Shown piece by piece: positions 11,621 to 22,905 of a stretch of DNA of 64,000 bases; the first letter of the stretch is position 1; every line of letters starts with the position of its first letter. Location of the stretch: contig NW_024732415.1 of NCBI RefSeq assembly GCF_018991925.1, positions 1,502,526 through 1,566,525 of the forward strand, read 5' to 3'. The position numbers were made by a program, and so were the translations under genes. The notes beneath the pieces are model-generated. The model saw only the letters and a program-made list of their open reading frames with translations. It searched no databases and was not told the origin of the DNA. The DNA comes from Homarus americanus. Taxonomy: Eukaryota > Arthropoda > Malacostraca > Decapoda > Nephropidae.

Positions 11621-12660
11621 TTTACACTAATTTCAATCAAATTTTGTTTTTATCACAACAAATAAGTAGGTTTGTGCACCTTTTCGAAGTGCCTTCTCAC
11701 AGCATCCTTCGTCGCGAGCACCACCATATGGTCGAGGTCACAGTCTGTAGCCTCCAACTGCGATGAACAAACCTAAAGCACTGACTAACGCTGGTCCGCT
11801 GATATCACTTACCAACAGATAACAAGGAGGAGCGAAGCGTGCCAGGCAATGCTATATATCTAATCTCATCACGCAACTTTTTATTTATCTCTAAATCCTG
11901 GGAAACCCGAAACCAATTGTATTTCATTATTAAGGTGAAGGACCAGTCGAAGAGCACTAGAAGATAATATTGTACTGCATAACAAACGCGGGAGCTTCAC
12001 TTGTTTACAGTCACGTGTCTTTAACAGGTGAGTTTTGGACCCTTACCATTATCTTAATTATCACCTTAAATACTACTCATATAATGGAGTTCAGGGTCAA
12101 TATTAATAAACGAGTAATTGATCCTGGCATAGTTATTTTTTGAAACTTATATGTCACTTATTAGGTACAGTTAAGGGGATTTGTCTTGTGTGAATTTAAT
12201 ATCGTTCAATGACAGCTTTTGGGGTAATGGGGATTTGTTTAATACGTGGTGGTTGAGATGGTGAGGTGTTTGTCCACTTACCTTTACTACAACACAATAC
12301 TAAAGACTCAACACTACAGTAAAATGCAATACCTTACACTACAATAATACAATACCTTACACTTCAACACCACATGCTATCTACACTACAATTAAATACA
12401 ATAAATTTTAATACATTACAGTACAACAACTATACAACAATACAGTATCATACACTATATTTCAATAATGTATAGTACAACATTTTCCCCACACTGGAGA
12501 CCTATTGAGAATTTAATGGACAGGTGACTACATAATACACTATCATATTTCAAAAAAAAAAATTACATCATCTATCAAGAAACCAATGAATAATTTTGTA
12601 AAACAATTCCTTGAACAGTCAATTATTCCATCAAGTCAACCTGTAAAGCATCCAACTCAT
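11621..12660. other. 1 kb without a recognisable gene
   Basis: AT-rich. Contains TACA-rich simple sequence at about 12290-12480. A weak CAG|GTGAGT juxtaposition lies at 12022-12032 on the plus strand. Confidence 0.45.
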
Positions 12661-12985
12661 CAATTAATCTATAAGTGTGGGGTAGTGTGGGGTAGTGTGG
12701 CGTATCTCACCTCATCCCCGGCCAATCTCATGTCGGCAGATTGGTGAGTCCTCTGGGGAAGGATACATCTACTTCCATGGTGTTCACGTTCACACACCTG
12801 GCTGGACCGCGTCACATTCAGTGGGCGTCTTTCGTGAGCTGGGTAACTTGGGTCGGACAGTATGGGCAACCGAGGTCATGTAAGATTAAGAGGCTCAGGT
12901 CATTCCAAGTTAGTGAGGCCCAGGTCACACCAGGTATGAGGCGGTCCAGGTCACACCAGGTATGAGGCGGTCCAGGTAACGCTCA
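12661..12985. repeat. short tandem duplications
   Basis: GTGTGGGGTA is repeated three times near 12675-12705, and a unit of about 26 bp (GTCACACCAGGTATGAGGCG plus six) is duplicated at about 12924-12978. Open frames across it show no family features. Confidence 0.6.
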
Positions 12986-13312
12986 GGTAACTCACTAAGC
13001 AGAAGGTTGTTGATAAACGGTAACACTGTTGCTACCACGCATAACTCTATATTAGTCCTCTGAGTTATTCTTCCTGGGTCTGTTTCCTTTAATAATGCGT
13101 ATATTTTGTCTTGACCTGGAAAGGGATATGTTTGATTCACACTTTTTGGTAACCACAATAAAGGTTTATTTACAAAACGCTTACTGATGCCGAAAGGAGG
13201 AGGATTTATTTTAATTTCCTAGATTATGAAAATTCCTCAGACAAAGATCCTTTTCTCCTTCCAGCACAGTTGTCAACATACACCAGACACTAGATACGCT
13301 TTTGAACAAGTA

Positions 13313-13313
13313 A

Positions 13314-13346
<33 letters not shown>

Positions 13347-13372
13347 TATAATAATAATAATAATAATAATAA
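13313..13372. repeat. (AAT)n microsatellite
   Basis: Trinucleotide run with one interruption. Confidence 0.97.
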
Positions 13373-15174
13373 CAAGATGACCGTAACACAGAATTATAAA
13401 TTATCGTAACAAATAAATTAAAAACCGGTGAAATCAACTCATACAGAGGAGATATGTTTGTTATCCATACGAATTTATTGTTCAAAGTTACTGTTGGTAT
13501 TATTTTATTATCAACTGTAAAACAAACTTTGTCTATCAGCTGGGAACTCTGGCAACACACGTCCGCCCGTCTCATAATAACGACTACAACAACCTGAGAT
13601 GCGACACGAAATCGTTACTCGATATCATAAAAAAAAACTATAGTGTTTATGTAAAAAAAAAATACGAAGACAACTTTAAAATGCATTTCAATTCTTAGTT
13701 AAACAGATATACAATATGAAGGAGCCTAACATAACATAAGCTCCGGGTTTTCAATAACTCTATGACACTGTGAAGCCTTGCTAACGTCACCTAACCTCCT
13801 ATAGCCAACCATAATGGGCCCAGTTCTTAATATTTCCAATCATAATGGGCCCCAGTCTTGATGATTAGTTAAGGGTAGGATAGACTGGGGCCTGTTTGAC
13901 CTGCAACACACGTCACGAGTCTCAAAAGGAAATCGATTTCTAGTGTGGGTAAACATGAATCCGGTTTGGGTCGTTTTAACACTCTATAGGTCGAGAGGCA
14001 GGTGTCTGGTGCGTGGGAAAACTTGTGGGAATTAGCAGATTGATTTGACTGGGAATTCATCACATGTAGAGTAAAATACAGTGAGGATATGAACAATAAT
14101 TACAATTTCGTCTTGTGTGAATGTTGTGTGTGTTGTTGTTCCGGTAGAGGAGAGGAGGGTACATGAGGCACTGTAGAGATAGTGTCCCGGGGGCTGGGGG
14201 GGGGTGGAGGACAATGATTGATAACCCACCAAGTACAGCACACCGTGGACTGAGTGCTCGTACCGGTCAGAGAGATATATTGGTACCGGGCCTAAGTTTC
14301 CACACACAACCTCTACTTTTGTTACTTAAATTTGGTGGGAAAACTCCACATTGGAATCCTAGATATATTTACAGACATTAGTCAACAACTACTGTCTGTC
14401 TAGTACAGTGTGAATGCTCATATACCCGCGAGCAAAACACCAAGTGCCTGGCGGTGAGAGGGACCTTCAGAAGCACACACCTCTACCGCTCTCTTGGCCA
14501 AGACCACAGCTTTGTAAATACTGTGTGTGTGTCGGGAGGCACCACCTTGTTATACTTCCGCTAACAGTATACTCCTCAACAGTGTTTGTAGTTCTTGCAG
14601 ATGAAATTGCAGACAATGGTAGAGGGTGTCTGAATGTTTACTTCAACCATCAGCTAAACACAAGAGTGTGTTAACATGGAGCAACGGCTGTGACAACCAC
14701 AGTAATAGGTGATGGCCAACACGGAACTGAGCCAATGTTCCCTTACCTCGTTAGTGTTCAGATGGCAACACGTTCATGGAAATATTATCTTTGTATGTTA
14801 GAAACTAAGCATAAAGAAATAAAATTTATAGCAGCATGGAGAAAGATTTTCATAAGGGAGACTATCAGTTTGAGAATAGGCTTAAGGGTTAATTACGAAT
14901 AAGTGCACATAACGACACCAGAGACCGATATGACCTTACCGGGAGTGACCCAGAACAGAGGGTGACCTGACATTACCCGGTGACCTGATAACGAGATACA
15001 AATGAATATACAGGAGAATCATAAGTTAAAATACTGCATTGTGTTGGTTGAAGCCCAATAAATAAATATAGCTACTGCACAAACAACAAAGATCAAGTAA
15101 TAATGACCCTAAACGGCGAGTGATTATTGGTCAGAAAAATGACACACTGTTCTGTACCTCGACACACAGTAGAT
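13373..15174. other. 1.8 kb without a recognisable gene
   Basis: A short duplication containing CATAATGGGCCC lies at about 13803-13858. The several short open frames lack family features and compositional support. Confidence 0.45.
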
Positions 15175-15265
15175 GTAGACAGCAACATTAGTGGCGACAC
15201 AAAACTAGGATGGATATTTAAACCTGATGAACAATAGCAGATGCAGTTTAATGTTGATAGCCTAA
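15175..15265 (+). pseudogene. small LINE RT fragment
   Basis: The plus strand reads SNISGDTKLGW and, after a stop, QMQFNVDSLKV. This corresponds to the FADDTKL and WQM.FNVDKCKVM region of CR1-like reverse transcriptases. Short and degraded. Confidence 0.5.
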
Positions 15266-16374
15266 AGGTAACATTGTAAAGCTGTTTACACTTGATACAT
15301 GTATGAGATACTGTGCTGTGCTGTGCTTGTCTTTTGACATATCGCGATACATCAGCTCAAACCTTTTGTATGGGATGGTTGTCGCGTTGACAATCCGAGA
15401 TACATTTTGTATACTGTACACGGATACAATTGACTTGTATGAGCTACTCACGCATGGGCAGTAGTCCGTTAGCCACGAGCTTCAGCTAGTGTTGCCAACC
15501 GTAGGGACATGTCCCTAAACGTAGGGTAGATGGTTAAGGCCCTCGACCGGCTACCCTTACCTTGCAGAGTTTCTTGTGCAGGTAGCATTTGTTTGACACC
15601 TTTAACTAGTTTGTGAGACACCGTGGACAATATAAGGTGTCACCAACTGAAGTAGCTTATCAAAATCTACAACTCGTCATTCTCGCATAATTCTTAAAGT
15701 AACCATCATCCTCAAGTGTCAACTCGTTCCTTAACTGGAGTGAGGCTCCAGGAGTTTCTCTTTTATGTAAAATTCGAGCTGCCACCACCTACAATTTCTT
15801 TTTTTTTTAGTCTTTTTTACGTTCATTCAAAAGCACACAGTCGCTGCACTTAAAACACACAACCTTCTCGCCAGAAGGCATTTTGCAACTGACACATGTG
15901 CCCAGATGTGAACAGGAGTAAAAATCCCCAAGATTTTTACACGTATATCGATTTGTTAATTAACTTGTAGCTCAGACAGGACTTTATACATGTATATTTG
16001 TATCCCAGGCGTGTACCTAAGTGTAAACGTTAAGCTTTAGAGTACCTATACTGAAATTTTGAACAAAATCCATTTTTTGGCCGAAATGACGAAAATTGTA
16101 AGTCTAAAGCCTTAAAGGATTTTTGGCCAAAAATACGTTTTCTCTCTGAACTAAAATTTAATGTGCCTAACTATTTAAGTACATCCAGAATAATACACAA
16201 GCACCAAGAAATGACCTCGAAAACCCATAAGTGGCGAGTAATTAGCATTGCAAAAGTAATTAAAATATTCTAAAAATCATTTGAACATTTTCTAAAAGCC
16301 ATTTGAACAAGTTATAATCAAGATATCAAATTTTGGTTAACAGATCCTTAAGCAGCACATTCAGGAGTACCTAT
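15266..16374. other. 1.1 kb without a recognisable gene
   Basis: No convincing coding or repeat structure seen. Confidence 0.4.
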
Positions 16375-17251
16375 CAGGGCTGTGGAGTCGGAGTCGGAGT
16401 CGAGGAGTCGGAGGAAATTTCGGCTTGTGGAGTCGGAGTCGGTAAAATTGTCCAGACTCCGACTCCGACTCCGACTGAAGCTATTTTGTTCCTAAGAACA
16501 AATATATGAACTCAGGCATATTCATTGCAGTGATTCCACTGATCCCACTAATTTTCTTAAATTATTAAAATAATTTATTTCCATTTTATAAGCATTATTA
16601 TGAATTTATTGTAGCAGGCACAGTATAGCACTATAATTTTGGACGATAGTCTCTTCTTTACCATTTGAAATTTTGAATTATATCAAATTTTGTTTCGTTG
16701 AAAACTGCACAGAGGCTCTCAGCTACAAAACAATTAGCTACAACCTGTTTTTGGTGAGATTAAGGCAAATTTAATTTAATAACTTAATCATGTAAGGTTT
16801 ATCCATTTTCCTTAATAAGGTATTCATTTCTTTAATGTACATAAATATATAACTTTAATTTAAAAGGAATTGTAGGCTCATCATTTAGATCCACATCAGA
16901 TTATGAGCTTAAACAAAATTCATATGCTGAGATCGAACTTTTAGATATACATGTAAATGGTGTTTTCTAGTTAATATTTTGAATTCTTAATAAATTTATT
17001 TTTCTTTTGATTGAAACTTTGAAAGTCAAGCCTATCATCTTTTTGTAGTTCTTAAATATCGTCCAGATCATTAATAAAGCTGTAGCAGTATAGCCACGGT
17101 GTTTTACTTTTTACCTATGCAGGTTACAACATACAAATTACAATTAGGATGGTAGAAATAGTTGTTACAAATAGGCCAAGGAGTCGGAGTCGGAAGCATA
17201 AAAATTTGAGGAGTCGGAGTCGAAGGTTTTGTCTTCGACTCCACAGCCCTG
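16375..17251. mobile_element. non-autonomous hAT-like DNA transposon with GAGTCGG subterminal repeats
   Basis: The left end CAGGGCTGTGGAGTCGGAG and the right end CTTCGACTCCACAGCCCTG form terminal inverted repeats of about 16-19 bp. The CAGGG start is usual for hAT elements. Both ends carry clustered direct and inverted GAGTCGG/CCGACTC copies. The 877-bp interior is AT-rich with no open frame. No 8-bp target duplication is visible (GTACCTAT against CTTTAGAC), so the insertion has decayed, recombined or been wrongly bounded. Confidence 0.7.
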
Positions 17252-17500
17252 CTTTAGACTGGGGAATGGAAGCATGGGAACCAGCTATCAGCTGAACAAC
17301 GTCGGTATAGATAAGTTCGACTGTGAGAAAGAATCACACGTGATGATAAGTAAGAACCTAACACCTAAGCAGGAAGGCGTTTATGTACGAAATAAGGCTA
17401 ACAAAGTGCTAGGGTTCATATCTAAGAGCGATAATAGCAGGAACGTTATTTTTTAACTATGTCTCGTGTTACTAAGACCACGCTTAAATTATGTGGAATT
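17252..17500 (+). pseudogene. LINE RT fragment
   Basis: The open frame reads RLGNGSMGTSYQLNNVGIDK, CEKESHVMISKNLTPKQ and RNKANKVLGFISKS, the post-palm segment of CR1-like RTs (the usual motif is DLGV.IS..L....Q). It continues after a stop as LVLLRPRLNYVE (usually LVRPHLEY). It starts at the right end of the hAT-like element. Confidence 0.7.
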
Positions 17501-18000
17501 GGTCCGCCAGGAGGCACCCACCTACCTGGTCATCATCCAAGGTCATGTGGTAACTGTGACGATAGTATGGGTGACCACCGTCAACCACACCTGCCAGGAT
17601 GTAAACGGTACTGTCATGTTCCTCCTGGTCACACACACACATTATCGCTCATTTGATCACATGTGTACACCATATGTGCCCTTACACTTGTCTAGCAGCC
17701 CACACGTCAACTTTCTAGCCTCGTTACGCAAGTCCTTGTAACTGGATCAACGTTCTCTAAGTGTTGCGTGTTATCTATCTAGCCAGCTTGTGTGGTTCAC
17801 CTTGGAACACTGTAGCCCTCTGTTTGGGAACCACTGCATTAAATACACAATAAATAACCTAAACCTTCATGTTTGTAGCTTTAGTTTGACAAATAAAAAC
17901 ATTAACATGAACCAATAATATCATACAGTACTAAGATTTATGAATGTTGTGGACTTAAAACAACTTAAACAAACTGTTAATTAATAGCTATAACGACCTG
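17501..18000. other. non-coding, nothing recognised
   Basis: Open frames at 17459-17741 overlap the LINE relic but continue into unrecognisable sequence. Confidence 0.4.
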
Positions 18001-18112
18001 AAGGCGGCGGCACACTGGACACTTTCCTCCAAACGTGTTGGTGGTATTGCTGGCTGTCTCTGTTTTGGCCGGACCGTGTTGGAAGGAAAAGTTTCCAGTG
18101 TGCCACCGCCTT
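18001..18112. mobile_element. 112-bp foldback MITE
   Basis: The two halves are near-perfect inverted copies. The left arm begins AAGGCGGCGGCACACTGGA and the reverse complement of the right arm begins AAGGCGGTGGCACACTGGA. The arms extend to about 38 bp around a short loop. A fragment resembling one arm end (GCCACCGCCTTCAG) occurs near 29205. No coding capacity. Confidence 0.7.
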
Positions 18113-18719
18113 AAGTTCCGGTTCCGACTGGAACTTGATACAGCATTATGGTTCCGCTGCATCCCTTTGATTAGTCTAATATGTATAGAAAATGAGTTTG
18201 TTAAAAATCTTGATTTTTCTACAGCCCAAAAATTGTGACATTAGTTACTCCAAAAACCCTGTGATGGTCTATTGCTATTATGTACAGTACATATTATCTC
18301 ATGCCTGGTTCTCTGTGGACCACCGAGAAGGAATGGACGGCTGGACCCTTCCATATGCCCTCTTAAGCCTCAAGACTTGAGATGTCAGAGTTCCATCTGG
18401 GAGCTCACAGTGCCCCAACGCTACAGTACATGTAGTACTGCATGTGGGAGCTCTCATAGCTTACAAAAAATGGTAGCTTCCTGTTCACCTGTAATGTACA
18501 GGTTGAGCCTGGCCCTGAATATGAGTACAATTAAGCTACTGACTAAAGTTCTGACGAAGTTTGTCCTGGTGAGACTTGAAGAAAAGGTGATGCCTCAGTG
18601 CTGTGTGAGGCCTGTTACTAAATATCACGTACTGTACAAAGTATATAACGTTTTAGTTGTGGTACAATATCTAAGTTGAGTACACTACACCTCAGCTAAG
18701 CGTTCGATGGAATATATCC
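18113..18719. other. non-coding 5' flank of the tRNA gene
   Basis: Contains several GTAC palindromes and an open frame at 18272-18679 without recognisable features. Confidence 0.4.
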
Positions 18720-18792
18720 GCCCGGCTAGCTCAGTCGGTAGAGCACGAGACTCTTAATCTCGGGGTCGTGGGTTCGAGCCCCACGTTGGGCG
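18720..18792 (+). tRNA. tRNA-Lys (anticodon CTT)
   Basis: A 73-nt cloverleaf: acceptor stem GCCCGGC pairs with the 3' strand GTTGGGC, followed by the discriminator G. The D arm is TAGCTCAGTCGGTAGAGC, which contains the A box. The anticodon loop is ACTCTTAAT with CTT at positions 34-36. The T arm GTGGGTTCGAGCCCCAC contains the B box. There is no intron, and CCA is not encoded, as is normal in eukaryotes. A TTTT Pol III terminator follows within 10 bp. Compared with the animal tRNA-Lys-CTT sequence I know, the anticodon stem carries a paired C-G in place of T-A, which keeps the stem. No pseudogene features. Confidence 0.96.
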
Positions 18793-19007
18793 ACAATGTT
18801 TTAAGTCCAACAAAGTAAACCCAACCCTTGGCACCCTCCGTTGTTGCCACTGCCGGGCGGGGTGCAGGTGCTGACCATCAGAGAACACTAACATCACCAT
18901 CAGTCACGACACCTTTTTCTACTCTAACAACTCCATGTTAATGTGGCCTTCAACTGAGCCTTCTTCACCTGGCACTTACATTATAGTTAGCCTCTTAAGA
19001 CGAGGAC

Positions 19008-19009
<2 letters not shown>

Positions 19010-19074
<65 letters not shown>
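19010..19074. repeat. (CT)n microsatellite
   Basis: Pure dinucleotide run. Confidence 0.98.
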
Positions 19075-19076
<2 letters not shown>

Positions 19077-19497
19077 GTTTAAGACGGTAATAATAAATGA
19101 ACTAGAAGACAAAAAAAAGATGAATTTTGTATTTGTGAGGTAAACCTTTCAGACGATCTTCCCCAGTAGATCACACGGTTGGTACACAAGAGAAAGTCAT
19201 CAGTGTTACCGCCTACCGCCCATGCTGAAGGTGCAGGAGAACAGGTAGACTACACATGTTTAATTAGACACGTAAACCAATGCTACAACTGTAAATAGAC
19301 ACACATACAGTATTTGGTGGTAGATGTACACACAACACACATACAGTATTTGGTGGTCTATGTACACACAGTCATATGTAGATTAGAGTTTATTTCGTGG
19401 GAAGGAAGAGAACACTGATAGAGAAGTATTAAGTGACTTAGTTTTTGGTGAAGGAACGAACCCCCTGCGTCCACCACACAATCGAGTCTCTGCTGCC

Positions 19498-19955
19498 AGG
19501 TGTTAGGTAGAATATTAGGTCGTAGGTACAGGTGTTAGGTAGAATATTCGTAGGTACAGGTGTTAGGTAGAATAATAGGTCGTAGGTACAGGTGTTAGGT
19601 AGAATAATAGTCGTAGGCACAGGTGTTAGGTAGAATAATAAGTCGTAGGTACAGGTGTTAGGTAAAATAATAGGTCGTAGGTACAGGTGTTAGGTAAATA
19701 ATAGGTCGTAGGTACAGGTGTTAGGTAGAATAATAAGTCGTAGGCACAGGTGTTAGGTAGAATAATAGGTCGTAGGTACAGGTGTTAGGTAAAATAATAG
19801 GTCGTAGGTACAGGTGTTAGGTAGAATAATAAGTCGTAGGCACAGGTGTTAGGTAGATTAATAGGTCGTAGGTACAGGTGTTAGGTAGAATAATAAGTCT
19901 TAGGTACAGGTGTTAGGTAGAATAATAGGTCGTAGGTACAGGTATTAGGTAGAAC
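19498..19955. repeat. 32-bp minisatellite, about 14 copies
   Basis: The unit AGGTGTTAGGTAGAATAATA plus GGTCGTAGGTAC repeats with single-base variants (AATATTAG, AATAATAAG, GGCAC) and a few shortened copies. Confidence 0.95.
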
Positions 19956-20079
19956 AAGGCTTCACCTAGTGGTAGAGAAATCACTGGAGAGAGGCAGCAG
20001 GCGGCGGGAGGGCAGGGGAGGGGCAGCTTTCACTCTCACACATTGTTAAGTTTCACAGTACCTTCCCATTCATCCCTCT

Positions 20080-20081
<2 letters not shown>

Positions 20082-20118
<37 letters not shown>
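20082..20118. repeat. (GT)n microsatellite
   Basis: Pure dinucleotide run. Confidence 0.98.
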
Positions 20119-20120
<2 letters not shown>

Positions 20121-20469
20121 AGTCCATGCTATAGAAGAACAGTTAGGTTTGGCTGATGATTAATGTCGACATTCGTTAACCCAAACTTTTGATATTAAGA
20201 CTCCATCAACAAGTCCTACGGTACCTAATTAATGAATAGGACCACATTATTAAACCTTTGTGATAAAACTGATTACCCTATTATTATCCAGTGGACTTTA
20301 TTCAACACTACACATGTACAGTACAGGAAATCAACCCCGTGTAGCATGAGCTCAGGCTAAAGTTGCCCCAGCGTGTGTGTCGTGAGAGCCAGCGGTCGGT
20401 TAGTGCTGATGAAGTAAACATCCATGAGGGCTGCCAGGGGTTTGTTGCGTAGTCCTAGATACAGTCAAG

Positions 20470-20990
20470 TCACCTGGTCTAAACTCCAAACACATTGTCA
20501 AGTTTGTGGACGATACAAAGATATTTGGGAAGGCAGAAATTTAGGATATTGTCGCAACACTGCAGGAAGACCTGACTGAGCTGTATAAATGGTCCCGAGA
20601 GTGGTAAATGACCTTTAACATTAAGAAATACACGACTTTACACGTAATATCCAGCAACCCGAAGCACAAATATTCTGTTAATAACACTTTCCTGGATACT
20701 GTCAATAAGGAGAAAGACACAATAGGGCAGATCTCATTGAAACATTCAAAATCCTGAAAGGGGCAGAAAACGTGAACCCGGGCCATTTGTTTGTGATGTC
20801 ACTCACCACCAACACGAGGAGGCATAACTACAAGCTCATGCAGAATGAATATAAGGAAATAATTTTTCACACAAAGGGTGGTTGACCTATAGATGGTCTA
20901 CCAGTCCAAGAGGTGGAAACAAGAACAGTACTGGGCTTCAAAATAGCCTCCTTCCCTCAGAATGGCCACCTATAGTGGGTGGACATTAGG
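20470..20990 (+). pseudogene. LINE RT fragment with internal deletion
   Basis: The plus strand reads KFVDDTKIFGKAE (the palm box, here VDD in place of ADD), then ATLQEDLTELYKWSREW and MTFNIKKYTTLHV. It then jumps to LIETFKILKGAENVNPG, SLTTNTRRHNYKL and VVDL.NGL/VEARTVLGFKIA. The order follows a CR1-like ORF2 but the segment between palm and thumb is missing. Stops and frameshifts are present. Confidence 0.75.
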
Positions 20991-21121
20991 TAAATAAGGT
21001 AAGTATCACCCACAATCAAAATCTTATCTCGAAATCATGATATAAAAAGATAATTTTTCTCGCAGCTCAACAGAATTCGCTGAAACTGATATAGGGACCT
21101 GGTATTGCCAGACAGATTGGT

Positions 21122-21345
21122 CTACAACACGTGGTACAGTGGTAACTCTCACCAATATGTCAAGGGTTCGAGCCTCGGCCGGGACACACGTGAGAAGGGT
21201 GTTACCCAGTGTGACCCTCACTACCAAACACCACAGGTTTCCCGGTCCCAAGTTTCCTCCTGAAGTAACACTGGATAGACAAACCGCCCAAACGGCTAGT
21301 AAGCTGATAAGTGGCGAGAGGAGGCAGGTGGAGGACAGAGTATAA
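21122..21345 (+). mobile_element. tRNA-derived SINE
   Basis: The tRNA-like head has an A box TGGTACAGTGG at 21132 and a B box GGTTCGAGCC at about 21166. The body contains TTTCCTCCTGAAGTAACACT and, further on, CTGATAAGTGGC. Copies at 44730 and 52670 share the head and the CTGATAAGTGG box in the same order, so this is a dispersed Pol III family. Confidence 0.75.
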
Positions 21346-22269
21346 AGCTGTAAGGGGCAGGAGGAAGGAGTGGTACAAGTGGTGACGCAAGAGCCTGCCC
21401 CTACGGGATAGTGGTAACTTACCCTGCCCGAGGACTACCATTTATGTAACGGGCCAATTGAGACGTCCCGGTCTGCCTGTCCTCCTGTCCCTCTCTCTCA
21501 CCCGTCAACAGGCGTGGTGGGGTGGATGGCACCACCTACACATTTTAACCATCTAACATCGTAGGCCGTCACAAGCGACACCACACTCACCCACCACTAA
21601 CTCACACATAAGAGTAAGTCTTCTACCTAACTAAATAAATAGACACATAATGTATTGGTCAGAAGCGTTGTTAGTTACCCTCCCCCGCGTCGCTTACCTT
21701 CCCTCACAATGAACAACAGAGAGAAAACAACCGATACATTCCTCTGCAACATCTACCCCAAACTTTTCACAGGATGCAACATGACATCATCGTGAACGCA
21801 AAGAATGCAGACTATTAGGTAGATATTACTGAGCTTATAGTCAACACAGTAACACCGGCCACGTAGAGAACTAGTAACAGAGTCAACACAGTAACACCAA
21901 CCACTTAAATAAACACTTCACAGCTTGAGGAACTAAACTTTGAACAACTGATCAGTATGGGAACATTTAATTGCCAATGTCCGCGGAATATTATCACAAA
22001 AGTTTAATGCGTTTCTGTATCATAATTTGTTCTTCCTTAAACCGTAAAAAAGCTTAAGTCACCAATGTCTTTGATAATAAAAGTATGAGGTAAAGCTGCC
22101 GCCAGTAATGTACTGCGCGAGTACAAGTAACATGAAGCAAGAAGACAAGGACAAATTACTTTACAACTACAGGACCCTGACCCTTACATCCAAGAAGCTA
22201 CTGCCAGGTGGTGACCAAAGGACCACACCCTCGCCCTCCTTCCCATCCACCACCCCTCCTCAGTATGGG
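21346..22269. other. non-coding
   Basis: Contains a short duplication (AGTCAACACAGTAACACC at about 21839 and 21882). No gene recognised. Confidence 0.4.
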
Positions 22270-22905
22270 GTGCTGGACAGGGTGGCCTTCGACAGTATCC
22301 TCCACGAAAGACGAATATATAAAGTGGAGGCTCATGAAATTGGAGTGGATAATCTAAATTGGATTAAGGCGCGATTACAGGACAGGAAACAGAGTCAGCA
22401 TTAATGGCGCAAGATCCGATTGGGGTTACGTCACTAGTGGAGTACCCCAAGGCACAGCACTTTGACCATTACTATTTACTACATACATAAACAACGCAGA
22501 TAAAGGCGTAGACAACAACATAAGTAAATTTGCTGACGACACAAAAACATGACGTGAGGAACCTGAAAAATATAGCAATACCTAAACAAACTTTTATCGT
22601 AGTCTGAACAAATGACATGAAATCTTATGTGGAAAAATGTGAAGAAGTAAGACTGGATAATGGAAACAAGGAAACCAGTTATAAAGAGAACAGCCTCGAT
22701 AGAGAGAAATCCGACTGTAAGAAAAATTTCGGGGTAATGATAAGTAGGAACCTTAAACCATGACAGCAATGCATATATGCTGGAAGTCGCTGGGAAGTTT
22801 CAAATATAGGTTGGACGGATATATGAGCAATATGGGTTGCGTGTAAACGGGTCTACCTAATATGAACCAAAAGGCCCACTGCAGTTTCCTAAATTCCTAT
22901 GTTCT
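22270..22905 (+). pseudogene. LINE RT relic with an intact FADD box
   Basis: Successive frames of the plus strand give FDSILHERRIYKVEAHEIG, LNWIKARLQDRKQ, SGVPQGTAL (the GVPQGS.L motif), YINNADKGVDNNISKFADDT (catalytic box FADD at about 22529-22540), and a C-terminal KSLGSFKYRLDGYMSNMG. Premature stops and indels break it into at least four frames. It ends with the motif usual before the LINE stop. Confidence 0.8.

Noticed and set aside
19498..19955. CRISPR-like array
   Set aside because: The 32-bp units abut without unique spacers and the genome is eukaryotic; it is a minisatellite. The same applies to 1-302, 33465-33775 and 40893-41035.
21660..21775. Possible 48-bp micro-exon on the minus strand (CAG|AGGAATG to GGGAAG|GTAAGC)
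   Set aside because: Weak pyrimidine tract and no protein-like peptide; kept out of the gene model for the large minus-strand candidate.
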